A stretch of DNA of 54,192 nt from Pseudomonas defluvii (GCF_001695625.1 NZ_MBPN01000031.1:1-54192), one strand, 5' to 3'. Positions 18,104 through 28,472 are shown, counted from the stretch's first letter. Notes: a model not told the origin generated them from the sequence alone. Numbers and translations are program-made.

Positions 18104-20158
18104 TCAGACCAGTTGCAACGCATTGAGCAGCAGGTCGATCAACTTGATCCCGGCAAACGGCACGATCAGCCCGCCCAGCCCATAAATCAGCAAGTTGCGC
18201 CGCAGCAAGTGAGCGGCACTGGCAGCCTTCACCCGCACCCCTCTCAGAGCCAGCGGAATCAGCACGACAATGATCAAGGCGTTGAAGACAATCGCCGACA
18301 GGATTGCGCTCTGCGGGCTGGCCAGTTGCATCAGGTTCAGCACCCCCAACTGCGGATAGATGGCAGCAAACAGGGCCGGAAGAATGGCGAAGTACTTGGC
18401 CACATCGTTGGCAATCGAGAAGGTGGTCAACGCCCCACGGGTGACCAGCAGTTCCTTGCCCACCTGCACCACATCCAGCAGCTTGGTCGGGTCACTGTCC
18501 AGGTCAACCATGTTGGCGGCTTCGCGCGCGGCCTGAGTGCCGTCATTCATGGCCATGCCAACATCTGCCTGTGCCAGTGCCGGTGCGTCGTTGGCACCGT
18601 CGCCACACATGGCGACCAGGCGCCCGTCATTCTGCTCCTGACGAATGCGCGCCAGCTTTTTCTCTGGTGTGGCTTCAGCCAGTACATCATCCACCCCGGC
18701 TTCAGCAGCGATGGCTGCAGCGGTCAGGGGGTTGTCGCCCGTGACCATCACCGTACGGATACCCAACTGGCGCAGCTCGGCGAAACGCTCACGAATACCT
18801 GGCTTCACCACATCCTTGAGGTGGATGACGCCGAGCAGACGCTTGTCCATGCAAACCAGCAGCGGCGTGCCGCCGCTCTGGGCGATCTTGTCGACTTCCT
18901 TGGACAGCGCAACAGGCATCTCCAGGCGCTGCATACCGACGAACGCCAGCACCGAGTCCACTGCACCCTTGCGGTAACGGCGTTGCTGGTAATCAACCCC
19001 CGACAAGCGTGTCTCGGCACTGAACGGCACCACCGTCATCGCATTGGCTTGCGGCTCGCTGAAGTCGTGCAACTGCCGCAGGTATTCGACGATCGATTTG
19101 CCTTCAGCGGTGTCATCGGCCAACGAAGCGAACAAGGCACCTTCGCCCAGTTCACGAGCGCTCACCCCTGGCGCGGCATGCAGGGCACTGCAACGACGGT
19201 TGCCGAAGGTGATGGTGCCGGTCTTGTCGAGCATCAACACATGTACATCACCGGCGGCCTCCACTGCACGCCCGGAGCGGGCAATCACATTCAGCCGCAC
19301 CAGGCGATCCATGCCGGCGATACCGATGGCAGAGAGCAAGCCGCCAATGGTGGTCGGAATCAAGGTCACCAGCAGCGCCACCAGGAACACCAACGGAATC
19401 GCACCGCCGGCAAAATAGGCGAACGGCTGCAGGGTCACCACGACCACCAGGAAGATCAGGGTCAAGCCGATCAGCAGGATGTCCAGCGCGATCTCGTTGG
19501 GTGTTTTCTGGCGTTTGGCACCTTCGACCAAGGCAATCATTCGGTCCAGAGTCGACTCACCGGGGTTGCTGGTGATCTTGATCAACAACCAGTCGGAGAC
19601 CAGCCGGGTGTTGCCGGTAACTGCCGAACGATCGCCGCCCGACTCACGAATCACCGGCGCAGACTCACCGGTAATGGCTGCTTCGTTGACAGCGGCGATA
19701 CCTTCAAGCACCTCGCCGTCACCAGGGATCATCTCACCGGCCAGCACCTTGACCACATCACCTTTTCGCAGCGCCGTGGCCGGTACCACTTCATAGCTGC
19801 CAGCGGCGTTACGACGCCGGCAACTGAGGCCCTGGCTACCCGCCTTGAGGCTGTCGGCGCGCGCTTTGCCACGCCCCTCGGCCAACGCTTCGGCAAAGTT
19901 GGCAAAAAGCACGGTGAACCACAGCCACAGGGCGATTTGCAGCGCCACATGGGTCGGCACAGCGCTGTCGGGCAACAGGCAGAGCACGGTGGTGAAAACC
20001 GCCGTCAGCTCGACCACCAGCATCACCGGCGCACGTTTCAACTGGCGCGGATCAAGTTTGACGAACGCCTGCACCAGGGCTGGCCGCCACAGCGCAGCAA
20101 AAGTCGTCCGAGCCTGTTCGGCCGGCACCGCATTCACATCAGGAATCGGCATGTTCAT
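18104..20158 (-). CDS. kdpB: KdpB, P-type ATPase catalytic subunit
   Basis: Class IA P-type ATPase of 684 residues that energises K+ uptake. It carries the phosphorylation motif 'DKTGT' with D311, the 'TGES' actuator motif, and the hinge motif '[11 protein letters not shown]'. Hydrophobic helices lie at about 35-95, 215-280 and 580-680. I chose ATG 20158 because AAGGAGCG lies just upstream and it begins 10 nt after the kdpA stop; the longer frame to 20179 would overlap kdpA. Confidence 0.97.
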   Translation of the reverse strand: MNMPIPDVNAVPAEQARTTFAALWRPALVQAFVKLDPRQLKRAPVMLVVELTAVFTTVLCLLPDSAVPTHVALQIALWLWFTVLFANFAEALAEGRGKARADSLKAGSQGLSCRRRNAAGSYEVVPATALRKGDVVKVLAGEMIPGDGEVLEGIAAVNEAAITGESAPVIRESGGDRSAVTGNTRLVSDWLLIKITSNPGESTLDRMIALVEGAKRQKTPNEIALDILLIGLTLIFLVVVVTLQPFAYFAGGAIPLVFLVALLVTLIPTTIGGLLSAIGIAGMDRLVRLNVIARSGRAVEAAGDVHVLMLDKTGTITFGNRRCSALHAAPGVSARELGEGALFASLADDTAEGKSIVEYLRQLHDFSEPQANAMTVVPFSAETRLSGVDYQQRRYRKGAVDSVLAFVGMQRLEMPVALSKEVDKIAQSGGTPLLVCMDKRLLGVIHLKDVVKPGIRERFAELRQLGIRTVMVTGDNPLTAAAIAAEAGVDDVLAEATPEKKLARIRQEQNDGRLVAMCGDGANDAPALAQADVGMAMNDGTQAAREAANMVDLDSDPTKLLDVVQVGKELLVTRGALTTFSIANDVAKYFAILPALFAAIYPQLGVLNLMQLASPQSAILSAIVFNALIIVVLIPLALRGVRVKAASAAHLLRRNLLIYGLGGLIVPFAGIKLIDLLLNALQLV

Positions 20159-20168
20159 GATTCGCTCC

Positions 20169-21863
20169 TTAGAAGCCAAGGCTCAGGTGTTCAGCGACCG
20201 GGCCCAAGGCCAGGGCCGGCAGGAAGGTCAGGCCACCCATCAACAGGATGGTGACCAACAGCAAGGTGACAAACAGCGGGCCATGGGTCGGAAAGCTGTT
20301 CTGCCCTACCGGCGCGGTTTTCTTGAGCGCCAGGCTGCCGGCCAGGGCCAGTACCGGGAGAATGTAGCCAAAGCGGCCAATCAGCATGCCCAGGCCGAGC
20401 ATCACGTTGTGGAACGTGGTATTCGCACCCAGCCCAGCGAAGGCAGAACCGTTGTTGGCACTGGCCGAGGTGTAGGCATACAGCAGTTGGCTGAAGCCAT
20501 GAGCACCCGGGTTGCTCACCGCGCCTGCAGGGCCAGGCAAGCTGGTTGCCAGCGCACCCAGCACCAGTACCCCGAGTGGCATCACCAGCAAGGTTGCTAC
20601 CAGCAATTGCACTTCACGCGCCTGCAGTTTCTTGCCCAGGTACTCCGGTGTGCGGCCAATCATCAGGCCCGCCAGAAACACAGCGATCAACACGTTCAGC
20701 AGCATGCCGTAGAGCCCGGCACCCACACCGCCAAAAATCACCTCGCCCACCATCATGTTGACCATCGCCACCATGCCACTGATCGGGTTGAGGCTGTCGT
20801 GCATGTTGTTCACTGAGCCATTGGACGCCGCTGTCGTGGTGACCGTCCACAGCACGCTACCGGTGGTGCCGAAGCGGCTTTCCTTGCCTTCAAGCGGTGC
20901 CGTCTGTTCGATCTGAGGGTTGCTCAATGCCGGGTTGGCCTGGTACTCGGACCACAGCGCAGTCGACCCACCGATCAGGAACAGCGCCAGCATGCAGGCG
21001 ATGATCGCCCGGCTTTGGCGCAGGTCTTTGACGTAATGGCCAAAGGTGAACACCAAGGCCACCGGGATGAGGATGATTGAAGACACCTCGAAGAGGTTGC
21101 TCCAGGCACTCGGGTTCTCGAATGGGTGCGCCGAGTTGACCCCGAAGAAGCCGCCGCCGTTGGTACCCAGTTGCTTGATTGCGATCTGGCTGGCGGCCGG
21201 CCCCAGCGGAATAAGCTGGTCGACGCCTTGCAGGGTGAGCGCTTTGACGTAGTCGCTGAAGGTTTGCGGCACGCCCTGCCAAACCAGCAACAACGCCAGT
21301 ACCAGGCACAGCGGCAGCAAGCCATAGAGGGTTGCACGGGTCATGTCGACCCAGAAATTACCCACCGTACTCGCCGAGCGCCGGGCAATGCCACGGCACA
21401 ACGCAACCAGCACGGCAAGGCCCGTCGCAGCACTGACAAAGTTCTGCACGGTCATGCCAAGCATTTGGCTCAGATAGCTGACTGACGCCTCACCACTGTA
21501 GGACTGCCAGTTGGTGTTGGTCATGAAACTGACTGCAGTGTTGAACGCCAATGACCACTCTTGTCCCGGCAAATGCTGCGGGTTGAGTGGCAGGTAACCT
21601 TGCAGCAGCAGTACGCCGAACACCATCAGGAAACCTGCCAGGTTGAACGCCAGCAAGGCCAGCGCGTACTTCTGCCAGCTCTGCTCGCGGCCCGGATCGA
21701 CACCTGCGATGCGATAACAACCCCGCTCCACCGGCCCCAGGATCGGCGTCAGCCAGGTACGCTGCCCTTCCATCACCCTGTAATAGAAACGGCCCAGCCA
21801 AGGTGCCGGCAACAAGACGATGGCGAAAAATGCCAACAGCAACGCGTAATCGTAACTGTGCAT
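20169..21863 (-). CDS. kdpA: KdpA, potassium-binding channel-like subunit
   Basis: Membrane protein of 564 residues, normal for KdpA, with about ten transmembrane helices. It belongs to the superfamily of K+ transporters and holds the selectivity-filter-type loops; family segments seen are '[13 protein letters not shown]', '[19 protein letters not shown]' and '[16 protein letters not shown]'. ATG 21863 starts the family-typical '[12 protein letters not shown]' and lies 8 nt after kdpF. Confidence 0.97.
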   Translation of the reverse strand: MHSYDYALLLAFFAIVLLPAPWLGRFYYRVMEGQRTWLTPILGPVERGCYRIAGVDPGREQSWQKYALALLAFNLAGFLMVFGVLLLQGYLPLNPQHLPGQEWSLAFNTAVSFMTNTNWQSYSGEASVSYLSQMLGMTVQNFVSAATGLAVLVALCRGIARRSASTVGNFWVDMTRATLYGLLPLCLVLALLLVWQGVPQTFSDYVKALTLQGVDQLIPLGPAASQIAIKQLGTNGGGFFGVNSAHPFENPSAWSNLFEVSSIILIPVALVFTFGHYVKDLRQSRAIIACMLALFLIGGSTALWSEYQANPALSNPQIEQTAPLEGKESRFGTTGSVLWTVTTTAASNGSVNNMHDSLNPISGMVAMVNMMVGEVIFGGVGAGLYGMLLNVLIAVFLAGLMIGRTPEYLGKKLQAREVQLLVATLLVMPLGVLVLGALATSLPGPAGAVSNPGAHGFSQLLYAYTSASANNGSAFAGLGANTTFHNVMLGLGMLIGRFGYILPVLALAGSLALKKTAPVGQNSFPTHGPLFVTLLLVTILLMGGLTFLPALALGPVAEHLSLGF

Positions 21864-21871
21864 GGCCACTC

Positions 21872-21961
21872 CTAGCCCCTGTCCGCGCGCAACAGCGCGG
21901 CCATCAGATAAACCCACAACGCCACTGCCAGCAGCAGTGACACCCCGTCCAGAATGCTCAT
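21872..21961 (-). CDS. kdpF: KdpF, small stabilising subunit of the Kdp ATPase
   Basis: A 29-residue protein consisting of one transmembrane helix ('ILDGVSLLLAVALWVYLMAA') and a short basic/acidic tail 'LLRADRG'. It is the first gene of kdpFABCDE, separated from kdpA by 8 nt, and GGAGAG lies 6 nt upstream of its ATG. KdpF is known to stabilise the KdpABC complex. Size, sequence and position all fit, although genes this short are easily missed. Confidence 0.93.
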   Translation of the reverse strand: MSILDGVSLLLAVALWVYLMAALLRADRG

Positions 21962-22049
21962 CACAACTCTCCGTCTCGCAGCACAGTGCCGCTGACGGTC
22001 ATTGTCGAAAGAGAGGCTGTAAAGGAACGAGAGCGAGTGCCCGATGAAG

Positions 22050-22067
22050 GCATAAAGAGTGCGTAAA
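22050..22067 (-). promoter_or_regulatory. Candidate KdpE-binding direct repeat
   Basis: On the minus strand, TTTACGC (22067-22061) and TTTATGC (22056-22050) form a direct repeat with an 11-bp period, about 90-105 bp before the kdpF start. Spacing of one helical turn and T-rich half-sites suit an OmpR-family regulator such as KdpE. Assignment is by position and pattern only. Confidence 0.45.
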
Positions 22068-22091
22068 GATCACCGGCGGTGCTGCAGCCTG

Positions 22092-23141
22092 TCAGGTGTG
22101 CGGCTGGTCCGGCTTGCTGTGCACCCAGTCCAGCAGCAGGCTGTAGGCCACCGCAAGCAGGGTCGGGCCAATGAATAGGCCGATGAAACCGAACGCCAAC
22201 AGACCGCCAAACACACCGAGCAGGACAATCACCAGCGGCAGGTCACCGCCACGGCTGATCAGGTAGGGTTTGAGTACGTTGTCGACGCCACTGATGATGA
22301 ACGTGCCCCACATGCCCAGGAACACCGCCATACCGTATTCCCCCTTCCAGACCAGCCACGCGGTAGCGGGTATCCAGGCCAGCGGTGGGCCCATGGGGAT
22401 AAGGCTGAGCATGAAGGTAACGATGCCCAACACCAGCGCACCTGGTATGCCTGCAATCAAGAAACCGATCAATGCCAGCAGCGCTTGGGCCGCCGCCGTG
22501 CCGATCACGCCATTGACCACACGCTGCACGGTGCCGGCAATCAGGTCGAGGTAGTGGCCGGCACGCTCACCGATCAGGCGGCCCAGCAGGCTCAGGACAA
22601 ACGCCGCAAGACGCGGCCCGTCACGGTAGAAAAAGAACACGAACACCAGGCTCAGGACAATTTCGAGCATACCGCTGCCAATCTGGGCACTGCGCGCCAG
22701 CAGCCAGTTCCCGACCTGGCCGAGGTACGGTTTGAGATTGGCCAGCATGGCCACACCCTGCTGGTCGACAGCGATCCAGATACCCACCAGGCGCCCGCCG
22801 ATCAGTGGAATACTGCCCAGCCAGCTCGGCGCATCGGGCAGACCGTCGACCTGTACGTCTCGAATGAACGCCGTAGCATCGCGAACGTGGTCCACCAGGT
22901 TGAACCCCAGCCAGACCAGCGGCAAGGCCACCAGTAAAATCCACAGCGAGGTCAGGAACGCCGCTGCCAGGGTCTCTCGGTCCCCCAGCAGCCGCGTCAA
23001 CAGGCGCATCAACGGCCAGCTGGCATACGCCAGGATCGCCCCCCAGAGCAACGCAGAGAAAAATGGCGCCATGACCCACAGGCCAGCCCCAAGCAATCCC
23101 AGCAGGAGGATCTGTACCAGCAGGCGGTCGTTACTCAGCAT
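22092..23141 (-). CDS. AI-2E transporter family membrane protein (PerM/YdiK-like)
   Basis: Inner-membrane protein of 349 residues with about eight hydrophobic segments arranged as in the AI-2E/PerM family (TqsA, PerM, YdiK). Conserved marks are 'PLVWLGFNLVDH', 'FFFYRDGPRLAAF', and 'GPPLAWIPATAWLVWKGEY'. Known members export small molecules or ions, including Na+/H+ antiport and AI-2 export; the substrate here cannot be read from sequence. It lies 12 nt after the DUF4892 gene and ends the leftward run from gpsA. Confidence 0.88.
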   Translation of the reverse strand: MLSNDRLLVQILLLGLLGAGLWVMAPFFSALLWGAILAYASWPLMRLLTRLLGDRETLAAAFLTSLWILLVALPLVWLGFNLVDHVRDATAFIRDVQVDGLPDAPSWLGSIPLIGGRLVGIWIAVDQQGVAMLANLKPYLGQVGNWLLARSAQIGSGMLEIVLSLVFVFFFYRDGPRLAAFVLSLLGRLIGERAGHYLDLIAGTVQRVVNGVIGTAAAQALLALIGFLIAGIPGALVLGIVTFMLSLIPMGPPLAWIPATAWLVWKGEYGMAVFLGMWGTFIISGVDNVLKPYLISRGGDLPLVIVLLGVFGGLLAFGFIGLFIGPTLLAVAYSLLLDWVHSKPDQPHT

Positions 23142-23153
23142 GATGTTCCCTGA

Positions 23154-23951
23154 TCAGCGAATCAATTCAACGTGCAGGCCGCTTGCGCTGCCCTGACCAA
23201 CTTCCAGCCGCGCCGCGCGCACACCGGTCTTGATCAACTGTTCGCGCCAGGCTTCAGCCTGGGCGCCAGCCAGTGTGACACGCAGGGTGCTGTCCAGGTT
23301 GAAACTTCGCCCAAGCAGTACAACCCAGTCTGCTGGCGGCTCCCCCTCAAGGTCGGGATAGTCCAGCTTGCCGGTACTGCGCAGTTCACGTAGCACCGTT
23401 GCCGGGGTTGGCAAAACGTCCGCCAGGGGCGCATTGGCAACAAACTGCTCGGCATGCAGGTAGGCCCGCTTGTTTCCACGTGTGATGCCGTACAAGGCGA
23501 TCAAGGTATCCTGTGCTGGCGCAGCCAGGCGCAGGAGCACAAAGGCTTGCTGCTCGTCGGAGCCATAGAGCCGCGCGTTGCCGAACACCTCATTGGCCCA
23601 CAGGTTGCTCTCACCGCAGTCACGCGCCTCACACCAGAACAGCGCATAGCCGCCCTCTGCCTGCAAGGCTTCTCGCGCTTGAGTGAACGCCTCGCTGGCG
23701 GTACGCTCGACGGGCAACTGCCAGGTCACCGAGCTGAGTTGGCCTCGGCCCTCAATCTTGTTCTCCATGCGCAATTGGCCACTGATCTTGCGCAGGGCGC
23801 CCAGCGGGTAGACGCGTTCCTGTTCCGTTGCTGCGTGTTGATCAACGGCTTTGGCATCCATTGGCACCGGCAGCTCAGCGGCAACCAGCGGCCAGGCAAC
23901 GAGCAAGGCCAGAGCGGAAACAGCAGATTTCAGGCTCGTCATCGTATTCAT
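23154..23951 (-). CDS. DUF4892-domain exported protein
   Basis: Protein of 265 residues with a signal peptide (cleavage near 'PLVAA') and one DUF4892 domain, a family found mainly in pseudomonads. Recognisable blocks are 'YALFWCEARDCGESNLWANEVFGNARLYG' and 'QDTLIALYGITRGNKRAYLHAE'. The C-terminal third has an OmpA-like alpha/beta character. ATG 23951 was chosen; ATG 23942 is possible. Likely periplasmic, function unknown. Confidence 0.82.
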   Translation of the reverse strand: MNTMTSLKSAVSALALLVAWPLVAAELPVPMDAKAVDQHAATEQERVYPLGALRKISGQLRMENKIEGRGQLSSVTWQLPVERTASEAFTQAREALQAEGGYALFWCEARDCGESNLWANEVFGNARLYGSDEQQAFVLLRLAAPAQDTLIALYGITRGNKRAYLHAEQFVANAPLADVLPTPATVLRELRSTGKLDYPDLEGEPPADWVVLLGRSFNLDSTLRVTLAGAQAEAWREQLIKTGVRAARLEVGQGSASGLHVELIR

Positions 23952-24057
23952 CGGCACGCCACGCCCTGAAGGGCGCCGCGAGGTGAGGCAGTGTCACACG
24001 TGGTCATGGTTGTCTCCCTGTTCAACCCGCCAAGCCTCGACAGTTGCCTGCTACAAG

Positions 24058-24912
24058 TCAAGGAATGGCAAAGAAGCGATTGAAACAGTCTGCGACAAGG
24101 GAAGCACCCGCCTCATCGTTCAGGTGTAGATGGTGGCCACCCGGCAGTTGTTTCTGTTCAAAGGGTAGCTGCTCAAGCAAGGCAGTGTGCCGCACCAACA
24201 TACCGTCGGCGGCCACGATCAATTGTGCAGGGCAAGCGATGCGGCGCACAAAGCTCTGCGCTTGCTCATCGCTCAAGCGTAGCGCTGAAGGTAACGTCAG
24301 GCGACTGTCGCTGCGCCAGGTAAAACCACCCGGCACGGCCTCCAACCCTCGCTGGGCGAGCAGCCCAGCCGCTTCGCGACTCACCGCCACCACGCCCTTC
24401 ATGCGCGCCTCAACGGCCTGCTCCAGTGCCGCATACACCGGTTTGGGCTTCTTGCCGTGGCGCAGTTGCGCCTGCAGGGCCATGCCCATGCGCTCGGCAG
24501 TGTCTTCAACCCCTGCGGTCGGCGGGACAACGCCATCAATCAGGGCCAGACGAGCGATACGTTCAGGCACGGCCCCCGCCAGCACCACTGAGACAATCGC
24601 CCCCAAGGAGTGCCCCATCAGGGAGAAGCGCTCCCAGCCCAAATGTTCGGCGAGCCTCAACACGTCGAAGGCATAGTCCCACAAGGCATAGCTGGCCCCT
24701 GGCGGGCGGTGGCCGGACAAACCGTGCCCGGCCAGGTCCAGCGCAACGATACGCAGCCCCGCCAGCTTCGGTGCCAGCCGTACAAAGCTGTTGGCATTAT
24801 CCAACCAGCCATGCAACGCAATCACCGGGCGTCCATCGGCCGGGCCAAACAACTGCGCTGCCAACTCGACATGCCCCAGATTCAGACGCACCTGTTCGAT
24901 TGGGCCGGTCAT
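24058..24912 (-). CDS. Alpha/beta-fold hydrolase
   Basis: A 284-residue hydrolase. The oxyanion motif 'HGWLDN' is at 34-39, the nucleophile elbow 'GHSLG' (100-104) gives S102, the Asp is probably in 'LIVAADGM', and the base His in 'PGGHHLHL'. A helical cap lies between about 125 and 205. No signal peptide, so cytoplasmic. It overlaps the upstream hydrolase gene by 4 bp (ATGA). Substrate unknown; esterase or epoxide-hydrolase-like activity are both possible. Confidence 0.88.
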   Translation of the reverse strand: MTGPIEQVRLNLGHVELAAQLFGPADGRPVIALHGWLDNANSFVRLAPKLAGLRIVALDLAGHGLSGHRPPGASYALWDYAFDVLRLAEHLGWERFSLMGHSLGAIVSVVLAGAVPERIARLALIDGVVPPTAGVEDTAERMGMALQAQLRHGKKPKPVYAALEQAVEARMKGVVAVSREAAGLLAQRGLEAVPGGFTWRSDSRLTLPSALRLSDEQAQSFVRRIACPAQLIVAADGMLVRHTALLEQLPFEQKQLPGGHHLHLNDEAGASLVADCFNRFFAIP

Positions 24913-25703
24913 ACGCTTTGCTCCTGCCAGCGGTCGAACAGCCCCTTGAGCAAGCTGGCGGTGTCGGTCGGGCGCTCCAGTGGAAACATGTGCCCGCCCG
25001 GCACGCTGTGAAACTCGCCGCGCGGCATGCGACGAACTGCATAGGCATGATGGCGCTTGATCACCCGGCTATGGCTGCCACGCACCATTGCCAGCGGGAT
25101 CGAAACCTGACGGACTTGCCCTGGACTGATATGGGGCAAGCTACGGTAGATGCTGATTTCAGTGGCCGGATCGAAGCGCAGGCGCAACGCGTCGTCCGCC
25201 TCCTGCAGCCCATGCTGCACATAGGCGTCGAGGCAGTCGGGGTCGAAGTTGCGAAACAGGCTCTTGCCTGTGAAGTAGGCCCGTGCGGTTTCTCGATCCG
25301 GAAACGCCTCACGTCGGCCCAGCGTACGCCCGGCCGGGGTAAGGCGATCTATGAAGCCAAAGCGTTTGGCCGTGCGAATCAGCCACTCATCGGCGCGCGT
25401 CAGCACTGGTGAGTCCAGCATCACCACGCCGCGGTAAAACTGTGGGCAGCGCATTGCCGCATGCAGGTGAAGTAAGCCGCCCAAGGAGTGCCCGACACCC
25501 CAGACCGGCGCAGGCTGTTGTTGCAGATGGTGGATCAACTCGTCAACCAGGCTCTGCCAGTTATCGTTGACCGGGAAGCGCGGGTCGTGAGCATGCTGTG
25601 GCAGGTGACTGACCTGATAGTCCGGCGCCAGCGCAGCGAATAGCTTGCCGTAGGTGGCCGAGGGGAAACCATTGGCATGAGCGAAGAAGATCTGCTGCGA
25701 CAT
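24909..25703 (-). CDS. Alpha/beta-fold hydrolase
   Basis: A second hydrolase of 264 residues, only distantly similar to its neighbour. It opens with 'IFFAHANGFPSATY', a common oxyanion-region pattern in this subfamily, and its nucleophile elbow 'GHSLGG' (71-76) gives S73. The catalytic His is probably in 'VPGGHMFPLERP'. I chose ATG 25703; an in-frame start further upstream (25790) adds 29 residues that do not look like this family. It is translationally coupled to the next hydrolase gene. Confidence 0.85.
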   Translation of the reverse strand: MSQQIFFAHANGFPSATYGKLFAALAPDYQVSHLPQHAHDPRFPVNDNWQSLVDELIHHLQQQPAPVWGVGHSLGGLLHLHAAMRCPQFYRGVVMLDSPVLTRADEWLIRTAKRFGFIDRLTPAGRTLGRREAFPDRETARAYFTGKSLFRNFDPDCLDAYVQHGLQEADDALRLRFDPATEISIYRSLPHISPGQVRQVSIPLAMVRGSHSRVIKRHHAYAVRRMPRGEFHSVPGGHMFPLERPTDTASLLKGLFDRWQEQSV

Positions 25704-25842
25704 GGCCGCCTGTCCGAGAGGAGTAATGGCGTCATTGTCCGCGCCGACTCGGCGCGGGGCAATGTCCGGAAAAGCCATCAGAGACGGCAATCAGGTCAAT
25801 AGGACGGTGATACCGGCGCAACAGCCTGAATCACCCGCGCCT

Positions 25843-26286
25843 TCAACGGCTGGGGGCAGCCTCACCCAGCGCGATGACGGCTATCGTCAACCGTGAAATG
25901 CAACTGGTCTTGCCCTCTTCGGCACTCAATCGAATGTCCCAGACGTGGGTACTGCGCCCGATATGCACCGGCCGCGCCGTTGCCGTAACCCGACCATTGC
26001 GCAAGCCACGCAGGTGGTTGGCGTTGACTTCCAGGCCCACGCAGTAGAACTTCTGCGGATCGATACACAAATAGCTGGCCATGGAGCCGACGGTTTCGGC
26101 CAGCACCACAGAAGCACCACCATGAAGCAAGCCGAACGGTTGGCGGGTACGGTGATCGACCACCATGCTGGCCGTCAGCGAATCGTCGCTGAACGACTCG
26201 AAGCGGATGTCCAGTACCTCGCCAATGGTGTTCTTTTGCTGGTGATTAAGCTGGTCGATATCAGGCTGGGTGTACCAGATGCTCAT
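25843..26286 (-). CDS. Hotdog-fold acyl-CoA thioesterase (YdiI/MenI-like)
   Basis: A 147-residue single-domain hotdog protein. The motif 'FGLLHGGASVVLAETVGSMA' (51-70) contains the HGG helix cap (H55) and catalytic E64, matching the YdiI/MenI type of thioesterase. ATG 26286 has AAGGA 8 nt upstream. It lies 35 nt after sixA in a leftward run. The exact acyl-CoA substrate (for example benzoyl- or 1,4-dihydroxynaphthoyl-type, or medium-chain) cannot be told from sequence. Confidence 0.88.
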   Translation of the reverse strand: MSIWYTQPDIDQLNHQQKNTIGEVLDIRFESFSDDSLTASMVVDHRTRQPFGLLHGGASVVLAETVGSMASYLCIDPQKFYCVGLEVNANHLRGLRNGRVTATARPVHIGRSTHVWDIRLSAEEGKTSCISRLTIAVIALGEAAPSR

Positions 26287-26321
26287 GGGCGAGTCCTTTA
26301 TTGTTCTGGGTTGAGCCGCGC

Positions 26322-26777
26322 TCAAGGATGGCTCAGGCTACGCAAGGTCATCAACCCAGCCAACGGCCAGTCGCCTTCAAGCTCGGCGAGCGAGGCAGTG
26401 CTCATCGGCTGCGGATCACGTCGATGACCCTGTTCAAGCATCCCCACCAGCGTGCCAACCAAGGGCTGATGACTGACCAACAGCACATGCTCCAGGCCCA
26501 GCTTGTCCAACTCGGCGATTACCTGGTCGGCTTCGCTCTCTGGGGTCAACCACGGTACGGTGATAAAGGGCTTGTCGAAGGACAACGCGTCACAGACCAG
26601 CTGGGCTGTCTGCTGCGCGCGCACATAAGGGCTGGCCAGGACAGCCTGCAGCGGCTGCCCGAGCAACTGCGCGGCACTGCGCAACACCTGCTCACGACCA
26701 TGCGCGGTCAAGCGGCGTTCGGCATCGCTATGGGCCCGCGCCTCGGCCTCACCATGACGCAGCACCCAGAGCTTCAT
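26322..26777 (-). CDS. sixA: Phosphohistidine phosphatase SixA
   Basis: A 151-residue member of the histidine-phosphatase (RHG) superfamily. The phospho-accepting H8 is in 'LRHGEAE', a conserved arginine sits in 'ASPYVRAQQTA', and the second catalytic histidine is in 'VSHQPLVG'. SixA in E. coli dephosphorylates histidine phosphocarriers such as NPr. Its ATG overlaps the stop of the DUF4389 gene by 4 bp. Confidence 0.9.
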   Translation of the reverse strand: MKLWVLRHGEAEARAHSDAERRLTAHGREQVLRSAAQLLGQPLQAVLASPYVRAQQTAQLVCDALSFDKPFITVPWLTPESEADQVIAELDKLGLEHVLLVSHQPLVGTLVGMLEQGHRRDPQPMSTASLAELEGDWPLAGLMTLRSLSHP

Positions 26778-27121
26778 AGCTTCGGCTCCTCATCACGCAC
26801 CGGATGGGCAGCCGCAGGTACGCTGTGAGGTGCTTCACCTTCCGGCGCACGCGGGCTTGGCCAGTCAGCAAATGGCCACGGCTTCTGGTCACTGTGGAAG
26901 CTGCCGAAACGACCGATTTGCGCAAGGTACTGGCTGAGGCTGTCGCCAAAATTCATCAGGCTGGCACTTGGCGCGCCGTAGATCAGTCGATAGACCAACT
27001 GCACCAGTATCAGGCCACCCAGCAGCAGCTCGGCCAGTTGCCACACAATCAGGAACACCAGCATCCAAAGGATACGCAGACCGATCGATTCGCACTGGGC
27101 CTGTTTCGGGGATTCGTTCAT
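26774..27121 (-). CDS. DUF4389-domain membrane protein
   Basis: A 115-residue protein with one or two hydrophobic segments (about 16-46, 'ILWMLVFLIVWQLAELLLGGLILVQ' region) followed by 'YGAPSASLMNFGDSLSQYLAQIGRF', typical of DUF4389. The last 30 residues are proline-rich and disordered. It lies 16 nt after gpsA and overlaps sixA. Function unknown. Confidence 0.82.
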   Translation of the reverse strand: MNESPKQAQCESIGLRILWMLVFLIVWQLAELLLGGLILVQLVYRLIYGAPSASLMNFGDSLSQYLAQIGRFGSFHSDQKPWPFADWPSPRAPEGEAPHSVPAAAHPVRDEEPKL

Positions 27122-27137
27122 CTACTGCTCCTGTCGT

Positions 27138-28163
27138 TCAGTTGAAACCGCTGGTGGAAATGAAGTCGACATCAGTCTTCGGCTCGCCACGCATCAACAA
27201 CTCGATGACCTGATTGAGGGTACGCCCCTCGAACAGGATCGCATGAAGCCCTGCCACCAGCGGCATGTAGACCTGCAACTCCTGGGCCTTGACCTTGAGC
27301 ACCTTGAGGGTATTGACGCCCTCGGCCACTTCGCCCAGTCGACTGACTGCCTGCTCCAGGCTCAAGCCCTGGCCCAGTGCGTACCCCACCTGATAGTTGC
27401 GACTCTTGGGCGAGGAGCAGGTGACGATCAGATCCCCCACCCCGGCAAGGCCAAGGAAGGTCATCGGGTTGGCGCCCTGGCTGACGGCGAAGCGGGTCAT
27501 TTCCGCAAGTGCACGGGTGATCAGCATGCTCTTGGTGTTCTCGCCCATACCCAGGGCCACGGCCATGCCGGCAATAATGGCATAGACGTTCTTCAAGGCC
27601 CCGCCCAGCTCGACACCGAAGCGGTCGCTACTGGCGTAGACACGAAAGGTTCGACCATGGAGCACGGCCTGAACGCTGCGACAGAGCGCTTCATCTTCGC
27701 TGGCAACCACCGTCGCAGTGAGCGCATGCTCGGCTACTTCGCGCGCAAGGTTCGGCCCGGACAGCACGCCAATACGCGCCTGCGGGGCGATTTCCTCGAG
27801 GATCTGGCTCATGAGCTTGAAGCTCTGGGCCTCGATACCTTTGGTCAGACTGACCAGCATCTTGCCGCTAAGCAGCCCGGCATGGGGGGCCAGTACTGAG
27901 CGCAATGCACTGGAAGGCAGCGCGACAAAGATCAGCTCGCTCCCCTGCAGGGTCGCCAACAGGTCGGTAACCGGCTCTACCCCCGGGTGGAGTTTGATGC
28001 CCTTGAGGTAACGCGGATTTTCACGATTGCAACGCATGGCCTCGGCCTGTTCGGGATCGCGCATCCACTGGCGTACCCGGACACCATTTTCGGCCAGCAG
28101 ATTCGCCACCGCGGTGCCGAAACTACCGCCACCCAGAACTGCAACCGGTTGCTGTTCAGTCAT
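27138..28163 (-). CDS. gpsA: Glycerol-3-phosphate dehydrogenase [NAD(P)+]
   Basis: Cytoplasmic enzyme of 341 residues that reduces dihydroxyacetone phosphate to sn-glycerol-3-phosphate for phospholipid synthesis. The N-terminal Rossmann fold has '[15 protein letters not shown]', with '[22 protein letters not shown]' typical of GpsA. The C-terminal helical domain contains '[15 protein letters not shown]' with the catalytic lysine and '[23 protein letters not shown]'. ATG 28163 was chosen over TTG 28169. It heads the leftward run of genes down to 22092. Confidence 0.97.
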   Translation of the reverse strand: MTEQQPVAVLGGGSFGTAVANLLAENGVRVRQWMRDPEQAEAMRCNRENPRYLKGIKLHPGVEPVTDLLATLQGSELIFVALPSSALRSVLAPHAGLLSGKMLVSLTKGIEAQSFKLMSQILEEIAPQARIGVLSGPNLAREVAEHALTATVVASEDEALCRSVQAVLHGRTFRVYASSDRFGVELGGALKNVYAIIAGMAVALGMGENTKSMLITRALAEMTRFAVSQGANPMTFLGLAGVGDLIVTCSSPKSRNYQVGYALGQGLSLEQAVSRLGEVAEGVNTLKVLKVKAQELQVYMPLVAGLHAILFEGRTLNQVIELLMRGEPKTDVDFISTSGFN

Positions 28164-28331
28164 ATTCAATCCGTTAATGCCAAAAATGTGGCGACGCCCG
28201 CATTATACGGCGCGATAGTGCCAGAGCCAGCGCCAGATACGCGAATCATGGCCGGGATTGCCCTCAGACAACTGGAAAATGCCGGTTACTCGGTTAACAT
28301 GCCCGATTTATATCCGTAATAAGGCCGCGCC

Positions 28332-28472
28332 GTGTCACTTGGCCCTCTTCCTTCAGGCTCTCTTATGCTACTGACCCTTGCGGTGAGCGGTCAGCCCCTG
28401 CCTGAAAAACGCCCTCTGGGCAACCAGGTAACAGCTCGGGATCACCCTGTCGACGCGGAGCTCGCGCGCTGA
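28332..28472 (+). CDS. Small ORF coupled to the binding-protein gene
   Basis: A 46-codon frame with a GTG start and a possible hydrophobic stretch ('GSLMLLTLAVSG'). Its TGA overlaps the ATG of the next gene by one base, the arrangement expected of a coupled leader gene. There is no strong ribosome-binding site, and no family is recognised. It could be a short exported peptide, a leader, or the tail of a lost gene. The rest of the gap from 28164 to 28331 shows nothing definite apart from the divergent promoter space of gpsA. Confidence 0.3.
   Translation: MSLGPLPSGSLMLLTLAVSGQPLPEKRPLGNQVTARDHPVDAELAR

Noticed and set aside
18113..20254. Long plus-strand open frame (713 codons) opposite kdpB
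   Set aside because: Gln/His-rich shadow of kdpB codon usage; no family resemblance.
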